Source: JBDHHQ01 sp039586035 (lineage in GTDB: Bacteria; Gemmatimonadota; Gemmatimonadetes; Longimicrobiales; Gaopeijiaceae). From it: a stretch of DNA of 64,000 bases. Positions 1 through 9,267 of this stretch are shown here, in pieces; the first letter of the stretch is position 1, and the number at the start of each line of letters is the position of its first letter. The notes beneath the pieces are model-generated. The model was not told the DNA's origin. It worked only from the letters and a program-made list of their open reading frames with translations, and did not search any database. The translations under genes were made by a program, and so were the position numbers. The stretch covers positions 1 through 64,000 of the forward strand of contig JBDHLD010000029.1 of NCBI GenBank assembly GCA_039586035.1, written 5' to 3'.

Positions 1-620
1 ACGCTGGTCAACACCGGCTGGATCTGCTCCGAGAGGTCGGCGTCGTCCAGCTCGGTGGCGAGGAAGGCCGTGCTCATGACGTTGGCGTACAGGTAGACCA
101 GGTCCCGGATGGTGGGACGCTGGTAGTAGACGTGGGAGACATCCCAGATCAGCTTGGATTGCACTCCGAGCACCAGCATGGCGTCCAGGGCGCCGAACTG
201 GGAGATGGCCGTGGCGAAGAAGACCCGGGAGCCAGCAGACTTGATGGCCTCGTTGGAGGCGTCGTCCAGGCTGCTCAGCGCCGCCTCCACGTCCGCACGC
301 GACGCGAGCGGAGTCCCCTGGAGCCTGGGGTTCAGCGTCAGCCGCTTCGCGAGGCCCTGCAGGTGTTTCCGGAACTCCGGCGAGTCCTCGGACTCCGGCG
401 GGATCAGGGGCTTGGGGAGCCGGAGGAAGAGGAACAGAGGCACCAGCAAGCATGCGGTGTATATGAATGCGAGTGCCCAGAACACGCCCTGCCCCGCCAT
501 CGGATGGACCCGAGCGGCCAGGTCGGCCAGCTGGACCGTCTGGTTCGCCATCAGGACGACGAACGAGACGGTGAGGAGAAGGGCGCCGAACAAGAGGATT
601 CGGCCTACCGTCCTACGCAT
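1..620 (-). CDS. DUF697/YcjF-like membrane protein, partial at left edge
   Basis: An open minus-strand frame starts at ATG 618-620 and runs off the left edge, giving about 206 visible residues and no stop. The protein opens with a hydrophobic segment (about residues 7-25), a short loop containing ARVHP, and a second membrane segment (about 37-56) followed by RLPKPL. The C-terminal part seen here has a small-residue-rich stretch (FATAISQFGALDAMLVLG) and then a YYQRPTIRDL motif. Two N-terminal helices followed by this region resemble DUF697/YcjF-type proteins of unknown role. It is transcribed away from the hydrolase at 739. Family assignment is by memory of the motif pattern only. Confidence 0.6.
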   Translation of the reverse strand, partial: MRRTVGRILLFGALLLTVSFVVLMANQTVQLADLAARVHPMAGQGVFWALAFIYTACLLVPLFLFLRLPKPLIPPESEDSPEFRKHLQGLAKRLTLNPRLQGTPLASRADVEAALSSLDDASNEAIKSAGSRVFFATAISQFGALDAMLVLGVQSKLIWDVSHVYYQRPTIRDLVYLYANVMSTAFLATELDDADLSEQIQPVLTS

Positions 621-738
621 CGGGCCTCCGAGGTCAGGGGCGAAAGGGAAGGGCAACATAGACCGGCCGTCTCGCCCGGCGGAAGCCGTTGTGGCCTGAC
701 GGGCGCGACGCGGGCCTGACAGCTCTGGAGAACGAAGA

Positions 739-2895
739 ATGCGTGATTCCACCCGTCGGAAAAGAATCGGCAAGCTTCGAGCCCTGTCCGTGGCCTCCAT
801 CCCGTTTCTCCTGACTCCGGCAGCCGGCTCTGCCGAGGTCGTGGGGGTCGAGGTAGAGAGCCGTGAAGACGTGCTGGAGGGCCAGCCCTTCGGAGAGGCG
901 GGTCCCTATGAGAAGATCACGGGCCGGATCCGCTTCGCCTTCGATCCCGACAACCCCTTCAACGCCGCCATCGTCGACCTGGCGCGCGCACCCCGAAGCA
1001 CCGAAGGCCGGGTCGAGGCGTGGGCCAACTTCATGGTGCTCCAGCCCAAGGACCCCGCACTCCGGCGCGGGGTGGCTTGGGTGGAGGTGAGCAACCGCGG
1101 AGGCAAGGCCAGCCTGCGCTACTTCAACAACGCCGGGACGGGGGCCCGGGACCCGGTGACGACCGAAGACTTCGGCAGTGGCCTGCTCATGCGGCAGGGC
1201 CTGACCGTGATCTGGGTCGGGTGGCAATGGGACATGGCCGAGGCGGAGGGGGTGCTTCGCCTCGAGTCACCCATCGTGCCCGGAGACGACGGCCTGCCCC
1301 TGACCGGGTTGGTACGCTCGGACTGGACGGTTGACGAGGCTACGGACGTTTTGCCGCTGGTTCACCGCGCCGGCCAGATCCCCTACCCCGTTGCGGATCC
1401 GGCAGCCCCCGAGAACGAGCTCACGGTTCGCGACGGGCGGGATGAGCACCGGCGGAGGGTGGGTCGCGAGCTGTGGCGGTTCGTTCCCGAGCCGGCGGCA
1501 GCCGCCGAGTCTGAAGGCGACGGCGCCGAGGCGGTGGCCGCTCGCGAGGGTGCGGAGCAGACGGCTGGCGCGGCCGCCGAGGGAGCGCCCGAGGACGAGG
1601 CCCCCCCGCTCACGCACATTCAGCTCGACGGCGGCTTCGAGGCAGGCCGGATCTACGAGCTCGTCTACCTGGGGCAGGATCCGCGGGTCGTGGGGCTGGG
1701 CCTGGCCGCGATCCGAGACGTGATCTCCTACGCCAAGTACGATCCGGAGGCCGTCTTCCCGGTTCAGCGGGGGATCGCCTTCGGAGTGTCGCAAACCGGA
1801 CGCTTTCTACGGCACTTCCTCTACCAGGGCTTCAACGTCGACGAAGAGGGGCGCACCGCCTACGACGGCATGCTCGTCCATACGGCGGGCGCGGGCCGTG
1901 GGAGCTTCAACCACCGATTCGGCCAGCCGTCACGGGACGCCCACCGCTACTCGGCGTTCTTCTATCCGACAGACCTGTTCCCGTTCACTAGTCGGCCCCA
2001 GACCGACGCCGTCACGGGCGTCGAGGCCGGCCTGCTGGACGGCACGCCCGAAGAGCATCGACCGCTCACGTTCTACACGAACACCGGGTATGAGTACTGG
2101 GGCCGAGCCGGGGCGTTGATCCACCATGCGGTGGACGGCACGGCCGATGTGGAGCCGCTTCCCAACGAGCGGATCTACCACCTCACCAGTGGCCAACACA
2201 CGGGCGCGGGGATGTTGGTTTGGGACGGCGCCACGGCGGAACGCATGAGCGGCGGCGCATACCGGGGGAATCCCCTGGACTACCTGGTGAACCTGAGCGC
2301 GTTGGCCGTGGCGCTGGTGGAGTGGGTGGCTGATGGCGTGGATCCGCCACCGAGTCGGTATCCAACCCTGGCGGCCGGAACCATGGTCGCCCACGACGAC
2401 CTGCGGTACCCGCACATCCCGGGGCTCGTGGCCAGCCGGGTGATCCACACCGCCTACCGTGCCGACTACGGCGATCGTTGGGCCGAGGGGATCGTCGACG
2501 TGCAGCCGCCTCGCATCGGATCGGTCTTCCCCAGCTTCGTGTCCGATGTGGACGAGCTTGGGAACGAGGTCGCGGGGATCCGGCCCGTCGAGGTGCGGGT
2601 GCCGCTGGGCACCTACCTCCCCTGGAATCTCCGGGAGGGATACCCGGGCGGCACCCATGAGATGGTCGGCTCCATCGGCACGTTCGTTCCGCTGCCGGCC
2701 ACCGAGAACGTGAAGATGATCACGGCCGACCCCCGCCCCAGCCTGGAGGCGCTGTACGGGTCCCGGAACGCGTTCCTGGAACAGGTGCGACGGGCCGCAG
2801 AGGAGATGGTGGCCGAGCGTCTGCTGCTGGACGAGGACGTGGAGCGAGTCGTCCAGCGGGCCCGGACCACGTGGAACTGGATCATGGGCGGATGA
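739..2895 (+). CDS. Secreted alpha/beta-hydrolase-domain protein (PF20091-like)
   Basis: This is a 718-residue protein with a Sec signal peptide (basic start, hydrophobic core, cleavage likely near AGSA at about residue 31). The mature N-terminus has the VVGVEVESREDVLEGQPFG pattern and then GPYEKITGRI, typical of the large uncharacterised family called alpha/beta hydrolase domain. A GVSQTGRFLR stretch about halfway along is the likely nucleophile elbow. An acidic, Ala-rich insert at about residues 252-290 looks like a linker. Substrate is unknown; relatives are annotated as esterase-like. GGAG sits about 10 bases before the ATG. The next hydrolase begins 7 bases after the stop, so the two probably share a transcript. 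Confidence 0.85.
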   Translation: MRDSTRRKRIGKLRALSVASIPFLLTPAAGSAEVVGVEVESREDVLEGQPFGEAGPYEKITGRIRFAFDPDNPFNAAIVDLARAPRSTEGRVEAWANFMVLQPKDPALRRGVAWVEVSNRGGKASLRYFNNAGTGARDPVTTEDFGSGLLMRQGLTVIWVGWQWDMAEAEGVLRLESPIVPGDDGLPLTGLVRSDWTVDEATDVLPLVHRAGQIPYPVADPAAPENELTVRDGRDEHRRRVGRELWRFVPEPAAAAESEGDGAEAVAAREGAEQTAGAAAEGAPEDEAPPLTHIQLDGGFEAGRIYELVYLGQDPRVVGLGLAAIRDVISYAKYDPEAVFPVQRGIAFGVSQTGRFLRHFLYQGFNVDEEGRTAYDGMLVHTAGAGRGSFNHRFGQPSRDAHRYSAFFYPTDLFPFTSRPQTDAVTGVEAGLLDGTPEEHRPLTFYTNTGYEYWGRAGALIHHAVDGTADVEPLPNERIYHLTSGQHTGAGMLVWDGATAERMSGGAYRGNPLDYLVNLSALAVALVEWVADGVDPPPSRYPTLAAGTMVAHDDLRYPHIPGLVASRVIHTAYRADYGDRWAEGIVDVQPPRIGSVFPSFVSDVDELGNEVAGIRPVEVRVPLGTYLPWNLREGYPGGTHEMVGSIGTFVPLPATENVKMITADPRPSLEALYGSRNAFLEQVRRAAEEMVAERLLLDEDVERVVQRARTTWNWIMGG

Positions 2896-2902
2896 GGTCG
2901 GG

Positions 2903-3706
2903 GTGAAGCTACTGCTGGCAGTCCTGGCCGCGTACGTCCTGTACGCCGGCATCTTCTTCTTGGCCCAGCGTCGCTTGATGTACCCCGGCACCTACCTGGC
3001 TCGTGTCTCACCGGACGCCCAACCGCCCCTCTCTGCCCAGCGTCTGTGGCTGGAGACGTCCTCCGGCAACGTCGAGGCGTGGTTCTTCGGGCCCGCCTCC
3101 CCGGCTCCGGCGCCCGCCATGATCTTCGCCCACGGCAACGGCGAGGTCATCGACTACTGGCCGGACGTTATGCAGATGTTCGCCGACAGGGGCGTGGCCG
3201 TCCTGCTCGTCGAGTATCCGGGCTACGGTCGCTCCGACGGGAAGCCGACCCAAAAGGCCATTGCCGAGGCCTTCACGGCGGCGTACGACTGGCTCGCGTC
3301 ACGGCACGATGTGGACGCCCGACGAATCTCTGGCATGGGCCGTTCGCTGGGTGGTGGGGCCGTGGCGGACCTTTCCCGCAGTCGCCCGCTGGCGTCACTG
3401 GTGCTGACGTCCACCTTCTCGAGCGTTCGGGACATCGCGTGGCGCGGCTATTTCCTGCCCGGGTTCTTGGCGTTGGACCCCTTCGACAACCGGGGCGCGG
3501 TCGCCGGCTTCGACGGTCCTGTCCTGGTGATCCACGGGCGCCGGGACGACCAGCTGCCCTTCCGCCATGCCGAGGCTCTAGCCGGTGCTTCACCGAGGAG
3601 CGAGCTCGTGGCCCTCGAGTGCGGCCACAACGACTGTCCTCCGGCCTGGCCCCCCTTCGTGGAGCGGGTCTCGGACTTCGTCCTGACGGCCGCGCCGATC
3701 GACTGA
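2903..3706 (+). CDS. Membrane-anchored alpha/beta hydrolase (BEM46-like)
   Basis: This is a 267-residue protein with a GTG start. One N-terminal hydrophobic helix (residues 2-20) should tether it to the membrane. The fold is a compact serine hydrolase: HGNGE at 77-81 forms the oxyanion region, GMGRSLGG carries the nucleophile Ser148, GRRDD at 212-216 supplies the acid, and GHND supplies His242. Layout and length fit the BEM46/YqkD group of bacterial membrane-anchored hydrolases. The substrate cannot be read from sequence. It lies 7 bases downstream of another hydrolase gene and is probably co-transcribed with it. Confidence 0.85.
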   Translation: MKLLLAVLAAYVLYAGIFFLAQRRLMYPGTYLARVSPDAQPPLSAQRLWLETSSGNVEAWFFGPASPAPAPAMIFAHGNGEVIDYWPDVMQMFADRGVAVLLVEYPGYGRSDGKPTQKAIAEAFTAAYDWLASRHDVDARRISGMGRSLGGGAVADLSRSRPLASLVLTSTFSSVRDIAWRGYFLPGFLALDPFDNRGAVAGFDGPVLVIHGRRDDQLPFRHAEALAGASPRSELVALECGHNDCPPAWPPFVERVSDFVLTAAPID

Positions 3707-3814
3707 GCGTCGTGCCACCCGGGCCGAGGCGTAGAGGTGGCGTGCGCTGGCGGCGCAGGGCTACGCTTCCCGGCTACGCGCAACCACCACCCTGGGAAAA
3801 CGCCGGAGGATGGG

Positions 3815-4963
3815 ATGAACCGTCGAGCGCTCTCCGCGGGCCTCGCGCTCGCCATGGTCGTGACAACCACCGGGCTCTCCGCACAGGAGACCCATGCCGA
3901 GCGGGTCCGACGCATCCTTTCGGAGGTGCCCCTCATCGACGGGCACAACGATCTGCCCGGCCAGATCCGTGGAATGAAGACCTCCGAGGGCGACGTTGGG
4001 CGCTACGATCTCCGCCAACGCACGTCGGGCGACACGGATATCCCCCGGCTGCGGCAGGGCATGGTCGGGGCCCAGTTCTGGTCGGTCAACGTGAATGTCA
4101 ACCATCCCCGGCCGGCGATGCAGCAACTGGAGCAGATCGACGTCGCGCACCGGGTGATCGAGGCCTACCCGGACGTGTTCGAGCTCGCTGGGAGCGCGTC
4201 CGACATCGAGAGGATCTTCGGGGCCGGCAAGATCGCTTCGCTGTTGGGCATCGAAGGCGGGCACGTCATCGAGAACTCCCTCGGGGCACTTCGGACCTTC
4301 TATCGCGCCGGCGTGCGCTACATGGGCCTGACGCACTTCGCCAACACCGACTGGGCCGACTCGGCCACGGACTCTGTCGTGGTCGACGGGCTGTCACCTT
4401 TCGGTGAAGAGGTGGTTCGGGAGATGAACCGGATGGGAATGCTCGTGGATCTTTCCCACGTCTCGCCGGCAGCCATGAGCGATGCGCTCAACGTGACGGA
4501 GGCGCCGGTGATCTTCTCCCATGCGGGTGCCCGCGCCCTGGCCGATCATCCACGAAACGTGCCTGACTCGATCCTGCGGCGACTGCCCTCGAACGGGGGC
4601 GTTCTGATGCAGCTCTTCTACCCGCCTTACATCAACACGGGCGTCGATTCGACCGCTACGCTTGCGGAGGTTGCGGATCACATCGAGCACATCCGCGACG
4701 TTGCCGGCGTCGATCACGTGGGCATCGGATCCGACTTCGACGGCATCCCCAGCTACGTCGAGGGTCTCGAGGACGTATCGACCTTTCCGGCTCTGTTCGT
4801 GGAGCTCGCCCGCCGAGGGTGGACCGACGAGGAGCTCGGCAAGCTGGCCGGCGAGAACCTGCTCAGAGCCATGCGGGAGGCCGAGTCGACGGCCCGTCGC
4901 CTTCAGCGAACAAGGGAGCCGTCGACGTGGACCATCGAGGAGATGGACGGGCGGGAAGGGTAG
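3815..4963 (+). CDS. Membrane dipeptidase, peptidase family M19
   Basis: This is a 382-residue secreted dipeptidase of the renal dipeptidase family, which hydrolyses dipeptides using a binuclear zinc site. The ATG at 3815 is preferred because GGAGG lies at 3805-3809 and it gives a good signal peptide ending near GLSAQ (residue 24). Metal ligands are visible in order: H44 and D46 in IDGHNDLPGQ, E147 in GIEGGH, H215 in DLSHVSP and H236 in FSHAGA. GIGSDFDG near residue 310 is the conserved C-terminal family motif. Length is normal for M19. Only 14 bases separate its stop from that of the convergent kinase gene. Confidence 0.93.
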   Translation: MNRRALSAGLALAMVVTTTGLSAQETHAERVRRILSEVPLIDGHNDLPGQIRGMKTSEGDVGRYDLRQRTSGDTDIPRLRQGMVGAQFWSVNVNVNHPRPAMQQLEQIDVAHRVIEAYPDVFELAGSASDIERIFGAGKIASLLGIEGGHVIENSLGALRTFYRAGVRYMGLTHFANTDWADSATDSVVVDGLSPFGEEVVREMNRMGMLVDLSHVSPAAMSDALNVTEAPVIFSHAGARALADHPRNVPDSILRRLPSNGGVLMQLFYPPYINTGVDSTATLAEVADHIEHIRDVAGVDHVGIGSDFDGIPSYVEGLEDVSTFPALFVELARRGWTDEELGKLAGENLLRAMREAESTARRLQRTREPSTWTIEEMDGREG

Positions 4964-4977
4964 GCCGAGCCCGCCCT

Positions 4978-7635
4978 TCAGCCCGCGGGCTCGAGGTCGA
5001 CGATCTCCCGGTACCGGGTCGCCTGATCCACGAGGCCCTGGCCGTCCATCACCTGAACCAGGGACCTCAACATGCTCTTCACCTGGCTGTCCTCGCTCAG
5101 CCCCTCGTAGCTCGCCAGCCCCTCGACGCTCCAGGTGAACAGCTGCTCCGACTCGGGCGCGCGGCCCGTCAGCGCTGCGGCCGTTCCCAGCCACCCGCGG
5201 TAGACGTCGGTCCAACTGTGCATGGGACCGATGTGGCGGATCATCAGGTCCAGTGCTTCGGCGAGGGGGGCGAGGGCGTCTCGAGGTCGACCCGCCACGA
5301 TCAGCGTCGCGCCGAGCTGCATGAGCATGTCGCCCGTCCGCCAATGGCCGTCCGGCCATTGCTCGCGAGCGGCCGCGACCCGGGCCTCGAAGACCGGCAG
5401 GCTCTCGTCGAAACGCTCGAGGTTGTTGAGCACGCTTCCCAGGTTGCCGGAGAGCATCAGCGACGTGGGGTGACCGGGCCCCATGAGCTCCACGTACGTG
5501 TCCGTGGCCTCCCGGTACAGGAGCGCCGCGTCTTCGTGCTCTCCCTGCATGCGGCGAACGACGGCCAGGTTGTTCAGGGCGATGGCGTAGTCGTGTGGGT
5601 CCAGGTCGGGGGCAGCGCGATAGCTGGCGACGACCTGCCGGTAGATCTCCTCCGCTTCGTCGAGCTCGCCCCTCCGCCGCACCAGGCCCCCGAGGTTTGT
5701 GAGCGCGCCCAGGTAGGCGTCCTCGGGGTAGTCCTCGGTCTGGAGCAAGAGCCGCAAGCCCTCACGCAGCTCTGTCTCCGCCGAGTCGGGTTGGTCGAGC
5801 TGCACGAACGTCGCCGCCAGACCGAGCCGGGCCGAGGCGAGTGCTGCATCGTCTCCGGACTCCACCGCGGCTGCCATGGCCTCTCCGTACGTGGACCTCG
5901 CCCAGCCGAGCTCCCGCGCAACGCGTTGGGCGTCGGCAAGTCGCATCAGGGCCGGCGCCAGCCCAGGAGCACCGGGAATCGAGTCCCGCCGCAGCTTCAC
6001 GGCTCGCTCCATCATGCGCATGCCCTGCTCCGGGTCCCCGAGGTTCGCGTACACCTGACCGAGCACCCCGAGGAGCTCGGCGCGCACCGCCGGCTGATCC
6101 GCCAGCTCGGCGTCCACGCGCTCGGCGCCTCGCTCCAGGAGGGCGCGGGCGGTGATCGTGTCTCCGGGCTGCTCCCGCGGGTCGCTGCCCCTGAAGAGCT
6201 CCACCAGGAACGCGGTCACCTGCCGGGCCGTTTCGGCCTCTTGAGCCGCCACCGCGGCGGCGGCCTCGGCGCGGTTCCGCTCCTCGATCACGGCACCCCG
6301 CTGCACGGCCAGTCCTACGGCTGATCCTGTGGCCACCAGGAAGGCGCCTGTTGCTAGCGCCACGGGTACCCGATGCCGACGAGCGAACTTTCGCGCCCGG
6401 TAGAGAACCAGGTCGCCGCGGGCCGTGACCGCGCGGCCAGTCAGGTGGCGCTCCAGGTCTTCGCGCAGGGCGACCACCGAGGTGTAGCGCTCGCCGGGGC
6501 GGCTCCGAAGGCCACGGAGAAGAATGGCGTCGAGGTCGCCGCCGAGGCGCCGGCGGAGCGCCTGGCGGGTCGTCCCCCTGAGCGTGAACACACGGCTCGG
6601 CGAGGCGTCGTCACGAGAGTCGGGCTCCCGCCGCGCGATGACCTCGGACGGTGCCGTCGGCTCCGCGCCTTGGATCACTCTCTCGAGCACCGACTCGGAG
6701 TCACGGCTCGGATAGGGGCGGACCCCTGTGAGCATCTCGTATAGGATCGCCGAGAGTGCGTATACGTCGGTCTGGGTGCTGACACGCTCGCCCAGGAGCT
6801 GTTCCGGGGCGGCGTATTCCGGGGTCACGAAGCGAGCCTCGGGGCGCGTCGTGGCCGCCAGGGCCTCGTCGCCGGGGCCCTCGAGGAGCTTGGCGATGCC
6901 GAAGTCCAGGAGCTTCACCCGACCTTCGTCGGTGACCAGGATGTTGCTCGGCTTCAGATCCCGATGGACTACCATGTGCCGATGCGCATACTCCACGGCA
7001 TGGGCGACGTCCACGATCAGCCGGATGCGCTCTTCGACGCCGAGGCTGTGGTCGTCGGCGTACCGGTCGATCGGCACCCCGTCGACGTACTCCATGACCA
7101 GGAACGGGCGCCCGTCGTCCGTGAGGCCTCCGTCGATCATCTGGGCGATGCCCGAATGGCTCAACGAAGCCAGGATCTGGCGCTCGAGCTGGAACCGGTC
7201 CATCACGCCCGGTGTGTCGAGCGCCAGGCGGAGGATCTTGATGGCCACGGTCCGCTCGAACACGCCGTCCACGCGCTCGCCGTGGTAGACGGCGCCCATG
7301 CCTCCCATGCCGAGGACGCCGCCGATGCGATAGGGTCCCACGACGGCGCCGATCAACGACTCTGCGGCCTCCTGAGCGCGCTCGGGGAGCCCCGTGAAGG
7401 CCGCCTTGAGCAGGTCCGGGCCCGGTCGCACCCGGCCGTCCCCGGTGCCGTCGCTGATGAGAAGCAGGGACCGAACGGCCTGGAACAGCTCCGGGTCCTC
7501 GCCGCAGGCCGCCCTCAGGAACGCTTCGCGCTCCCCGGGAGCACGATCGAGGGCCTGCTCGAGGAGCTCATCCACCTCGTCCCAGCGGTCCCAGACGGCG
7601 TCAGCGTCGGGAGGCTCGACATCGTCGGCTCTCAT
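4978..7635 (-). CDS. Ser/Thr protein kinase with C-terminal TPR region
   Basis: This is an 885-residue transmembrane kinase. Residues 1-95 are a short helical region common before the kinase in this group. The kinase domain spans about 102-375: glycine loop GMGGMGAVY at 109-117, Lys133 in VAIKIL, HRDLKPSN with catalytic Asp226, and LDFGIAK (DFG 244-246). One membrane helix lies at about 424-444. The remainder is a helical TPR array that ends near residue 870. Such proteins are typically encoded next to ECF-like sigma factors of the TIGR02999 type, and here one starts 415 bases away on the other strand. A role in phospho-signalling linked to that sigma factor is inference. Confidence 0.93.
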   Translation of the reverse strand: MRADDVEPPDADAVWDRWDEVDELLEQALDRAPGEREAFLRAACGEDPELFQAVRSLLLISDGTGDGRVRPGPDLLKAAFTGLPERAQEAAESLIGAVVGPYRIGGVLGMGGMGAVYHGERVDGVFERTVAIKILRLALDTPGVMDRFQLERQILASLSHSGIAQMIDGGLTDDGRPFLVMEYVDGVPIDRYADDHSLGVEERIRLIVDVAHAVEYAHRHMVVHRDLKPSNILVTDEGRVKLLDFGIAKLLEGPGDEALAATTRPEARFVTPEYAAPEQLLGERVSTQTDVYALSAILYEMLTGVRPYPSRDSESVLERVIQGAEPTAPSEVIARREPDSRDDASPSRVFTLRGTTRQALRRRLGGDLDAILLRGLRSRPGERYTSVVALREDLERHLTGRAVTARGDLVLYRARKFARRHRVPVALATGAFLVATGSAVGLAVQRGAVIEERNRAEAAAAVAAQEAETARQVTAFLVELFRGSDPREQPGDTITARALLERGAERVDAELADQPAVRAELLGVLGQVYANLGDPEQGMRMMERAVKLRRDSIPGAPGLAPALMRLADAQRVARELGWARSTYGEAMAAAVESGDDAALASARLGLAATFVQLDQPDSAETELREGLRLLLQTEDYPEDAYLGALTNLGGLVRRRGELDEAEEIYRQVVASYRAAPDLDPHDYAIALNNLAVVRRMQGEHEDAALLYREATDTYVELMGPGHPTSLMLSGNLGSVLNNLERFDESLPVFEARVAAAREQWPDGHWRTGDMLMQLGATLIVAGRPRDALAPLAEALDLMIRHIGPMHSWTDVYRGWLGTAAALTGRAPESEQLFTWSVEGLASYEGLSEDSQVKSMLRSLVQVMDGQGLVDQATRYREIVDLEPAG

Positions 7636-8050
7636 GCGGGGCTCAATCGAACGGTCCTGCGTTCGGGCATTCGGCTCGGTGGGTGGGGGGTCGGGTGGGA
7701 TACGGTCTCATGATCACCTCGGCGAGCCTACGAGAATCGACGTACCCAGGCCAGGACGCCTCGCACAAGTGCTCGATACGGCACCCGGCCGGCCGACGGA
7801 AGGGCCTTCCGGGACGTGAGCGTTCGACCCAGTGAACGTTCTTCCGCCGGACGGGCCCGCCAGTTGAGCCAACGGTCTCGACTCGCCGGCGAAAGTCGCC
7901 TGGGTTCGGTACGCTCGTCTTCCCTGGTCGTCAGCCGTGCCACTATCTTGCCCCGCCTACCCCTGGTGGGCCACCAGCTGACCTGTCTACGACTCGACTC
8001 CTGAAGCGGATCTCGAGCCCGAACGACCGGTCGGTCTTCCCCGGAATCCC
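7636..8050. other. Intergenic region between divergent kinase and sigma genes
   Basis: This 415-base region separates the start codons of two divergent genes, so it should hold both promoters. I see no coding region I can support; short open frames on both strands lack family features. The only clear structure is a 15-base dyad at 7963-7977. Weaker short inverted repeats lie near 7816-7840, where GTTC and GAAC half-sites flank an 8-base spacer. Confidence 0.6.
7963..7977. promoter_or_regulatory. Perfect 15-base dyad upstream of sigma factor
   Basis: CTGGTGG and CCACCAG form perfect 7-base arms around a single G, 73 bases before the sigma factor ATG. The position fits an operator or activator site for the sigma gene. 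In DNA this GC-rich such a palindrome can arise by chance, and no binding protein can be named. Confidence 0.3.
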
Positions 8051-8653
8051 ATGGATCGAGACAGAGGCGAGATCACGCGTCTCGCATCGCAGTGGAGCGA
8101 CGGCGACGAAGACGCGTTCGACCGCCTCATCGAGCTCGTCTACGACGACCTCCGTCGACTGGCTCATCACCACCTCGAGCTCGGCGTCCGCGACGCGGTG
8201 GTGGACACGACGGTTCTCGTCCACGAGGCGTACCTGAAGCTGGCCAAGGTCGAGGATGGCAACTGGCGGGGACGGGCTCAGTTCTTCGCGTTCTGTTCGA
8301 AAGCGATGCGCCGCATCCTCATCGACTTCGCCCGCCGGCGACAGGCGGCCAAGCGCGGGGGCACGCGGGTGCGGGTCCCCCTCTCCGAGGACGTGGCCGC
8401 GGTGGACTCGGACGTGAGCGAGATCCTGGCCGTCGAAGACGCCCTGCAACGGCTCGAGCAGCGGAACCAGCGGATGTCTCGTATCGTGGAGTGCCGTTTC
8501 TTCGGCGGCATGTCGGTCCCGGAGACGGCCGAGGCCCTCAACACGTCCACGCGCACGGTGGAACGGGAATGGACGCGGGCCCGGGCGTATCTGTACCAGG
8601 CTCTCGCGGCAGCAGACGGGTCGCAGGACGGCGGCTCGACTCCGGGCCCGTAG
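8051..8653 (+). CDS. ECF-like RNA polymerase sigma factor (TIGR02999 type)
   Basis: This is a 200-residue sigma factor. Region 2 covers roughly residues 15-100, with AFDRLIELVYDDLRRLA and the TTVLVHEAYLKL and FFAFCSKAMRRILIDFARRR stretches that mark the Sig-70 X6 / TIGR02999 group. Region 4 follows at about 125-190 with the helix-turn-helix around VPETAEALNTSTRTVEREW. It directs RNA polymerase to a specific promoter set. Members are usually paired with a kinase-TPR protein, as here on the opposite strand. No anti-sigma factor is visible nearby. It converges with the DUF4870 gene 45 bases downstream. Confidence 0.93.
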   Translation: MDRDRGEITRLASQWSDGDEDAFDRLIELVYDDLRRLAHHHLELGVRDAVVDTTVLVHEAYLKLAKVEDGNWRGRAQFFAFCSKAMRRILIDFARRRQAAKRGGTRVRVPLSEDVAAVDSDVSEILAVEDALQRLEQRNQRMSRIVECRFFGGMSVPETAEALNTSTRTVEREWTRARAYLYQALAAADGSQDGGSTPGP

Positions 8654-8698
8654 TCGGGAGGCTGCGGTGCATCCGGGCAGGCGCTCCCCCGGCCGGCG

Positions 8699-9154
8699 TC
8701 ACGCTGCCGGGTCTTCGGCTCCCCCCGGATCGGCTGCCAGCGCCCTTCCCGTTTCGGCCGTGATGCGGCGGACGTGGGGCGCCAGGCCGGGTATCGCCCA
8801 TTCCTTGCCCTGATACGCCTGCACCATCAGCCAGACCCAGATCGCGAAGCCGGCGAGACCCAGTCCCACCGAGAGCAGCAAGCCTACCAGCCAGCCCAGG
8901 ACCGGGATGAAGGCCAGGACGCCTCCCAGCACCGTCAGGCCGACCGAAAGAGCGATTCCCACGACGCACAGGGCGAGGCACTGAACGGCGTGAAACCGTA
9001 CGAATGGCCTGTCCCTGTCCAGGAAGAAGAAGATGATCCCGGTGACCGGGCCGAGCACGTAGGCCAGAGCTCCCGCCAGGTTCTCGGGCAGGCCTGATCC
9101 CGCCTTCGCGGGGGCGCTCGGTGCTTCCACGGGTCTTTCGGTTGAGTCAGGCAT
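8699..9154 (-). CDS. DUF4870-like integral membrane protein
   Basis: This is a 151-residue small membrane protein. The ATG at 9154 is chosen because GAAAGGA lies just upstream. After a polar N-terminal tail come a hydrophobic stretch ALAYVLGPVTGIIFFFLD, a polar loop RDRPFVRFHAVQ, and two to three more membrane helices. The HAVQ motif after the first helix is the hallmark of DUF4870 proteins, distantly related to Tic20. Its biochemical role is not known. It lies 113 bases downstream of the amidohydrolase gene on the same strand. Confidence 0.85.
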   Translation of the reverse strand: MPDSTERPVEAPSAPAKAGSGLPENLAGALAYVLGPVTGIIFFFLDRDRPFVRFHAVQCLALCVVGIALSVGLTVLGGVLAFIPVLGWLVGLLLSVGLGLAGFAIWVWLMVQAYQGKEWAIPGLAPHVRRITAETGRALAADPGGAEDPAA

Positions 9155-9267
9155 GCTCGCGTCCTTTCGAGATCGGTCGATCGGCCCTGTCGGGCCCGTC
9201 ACGAAGGAAAGCGTAAACGGAGCCGGATCCCCGCCGCGCGGCGCTGTCCCGCTGCCGGAGAGGAGCG

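Noticed and set aside
4819..6324. A 501-codon plus-strand frame across the kinase-TPR gene
   Set aside because: It is antisense to the TPR region, with a His/Gln/Arg-rich composition typical of shadow frames.
9232..9243. Perfect 12-base palindrome CGCCGCGCGGCG
   Set aside because: Its composition is simple CG, it has no spacer and no clear regulator nearby; chance is likely in this background.
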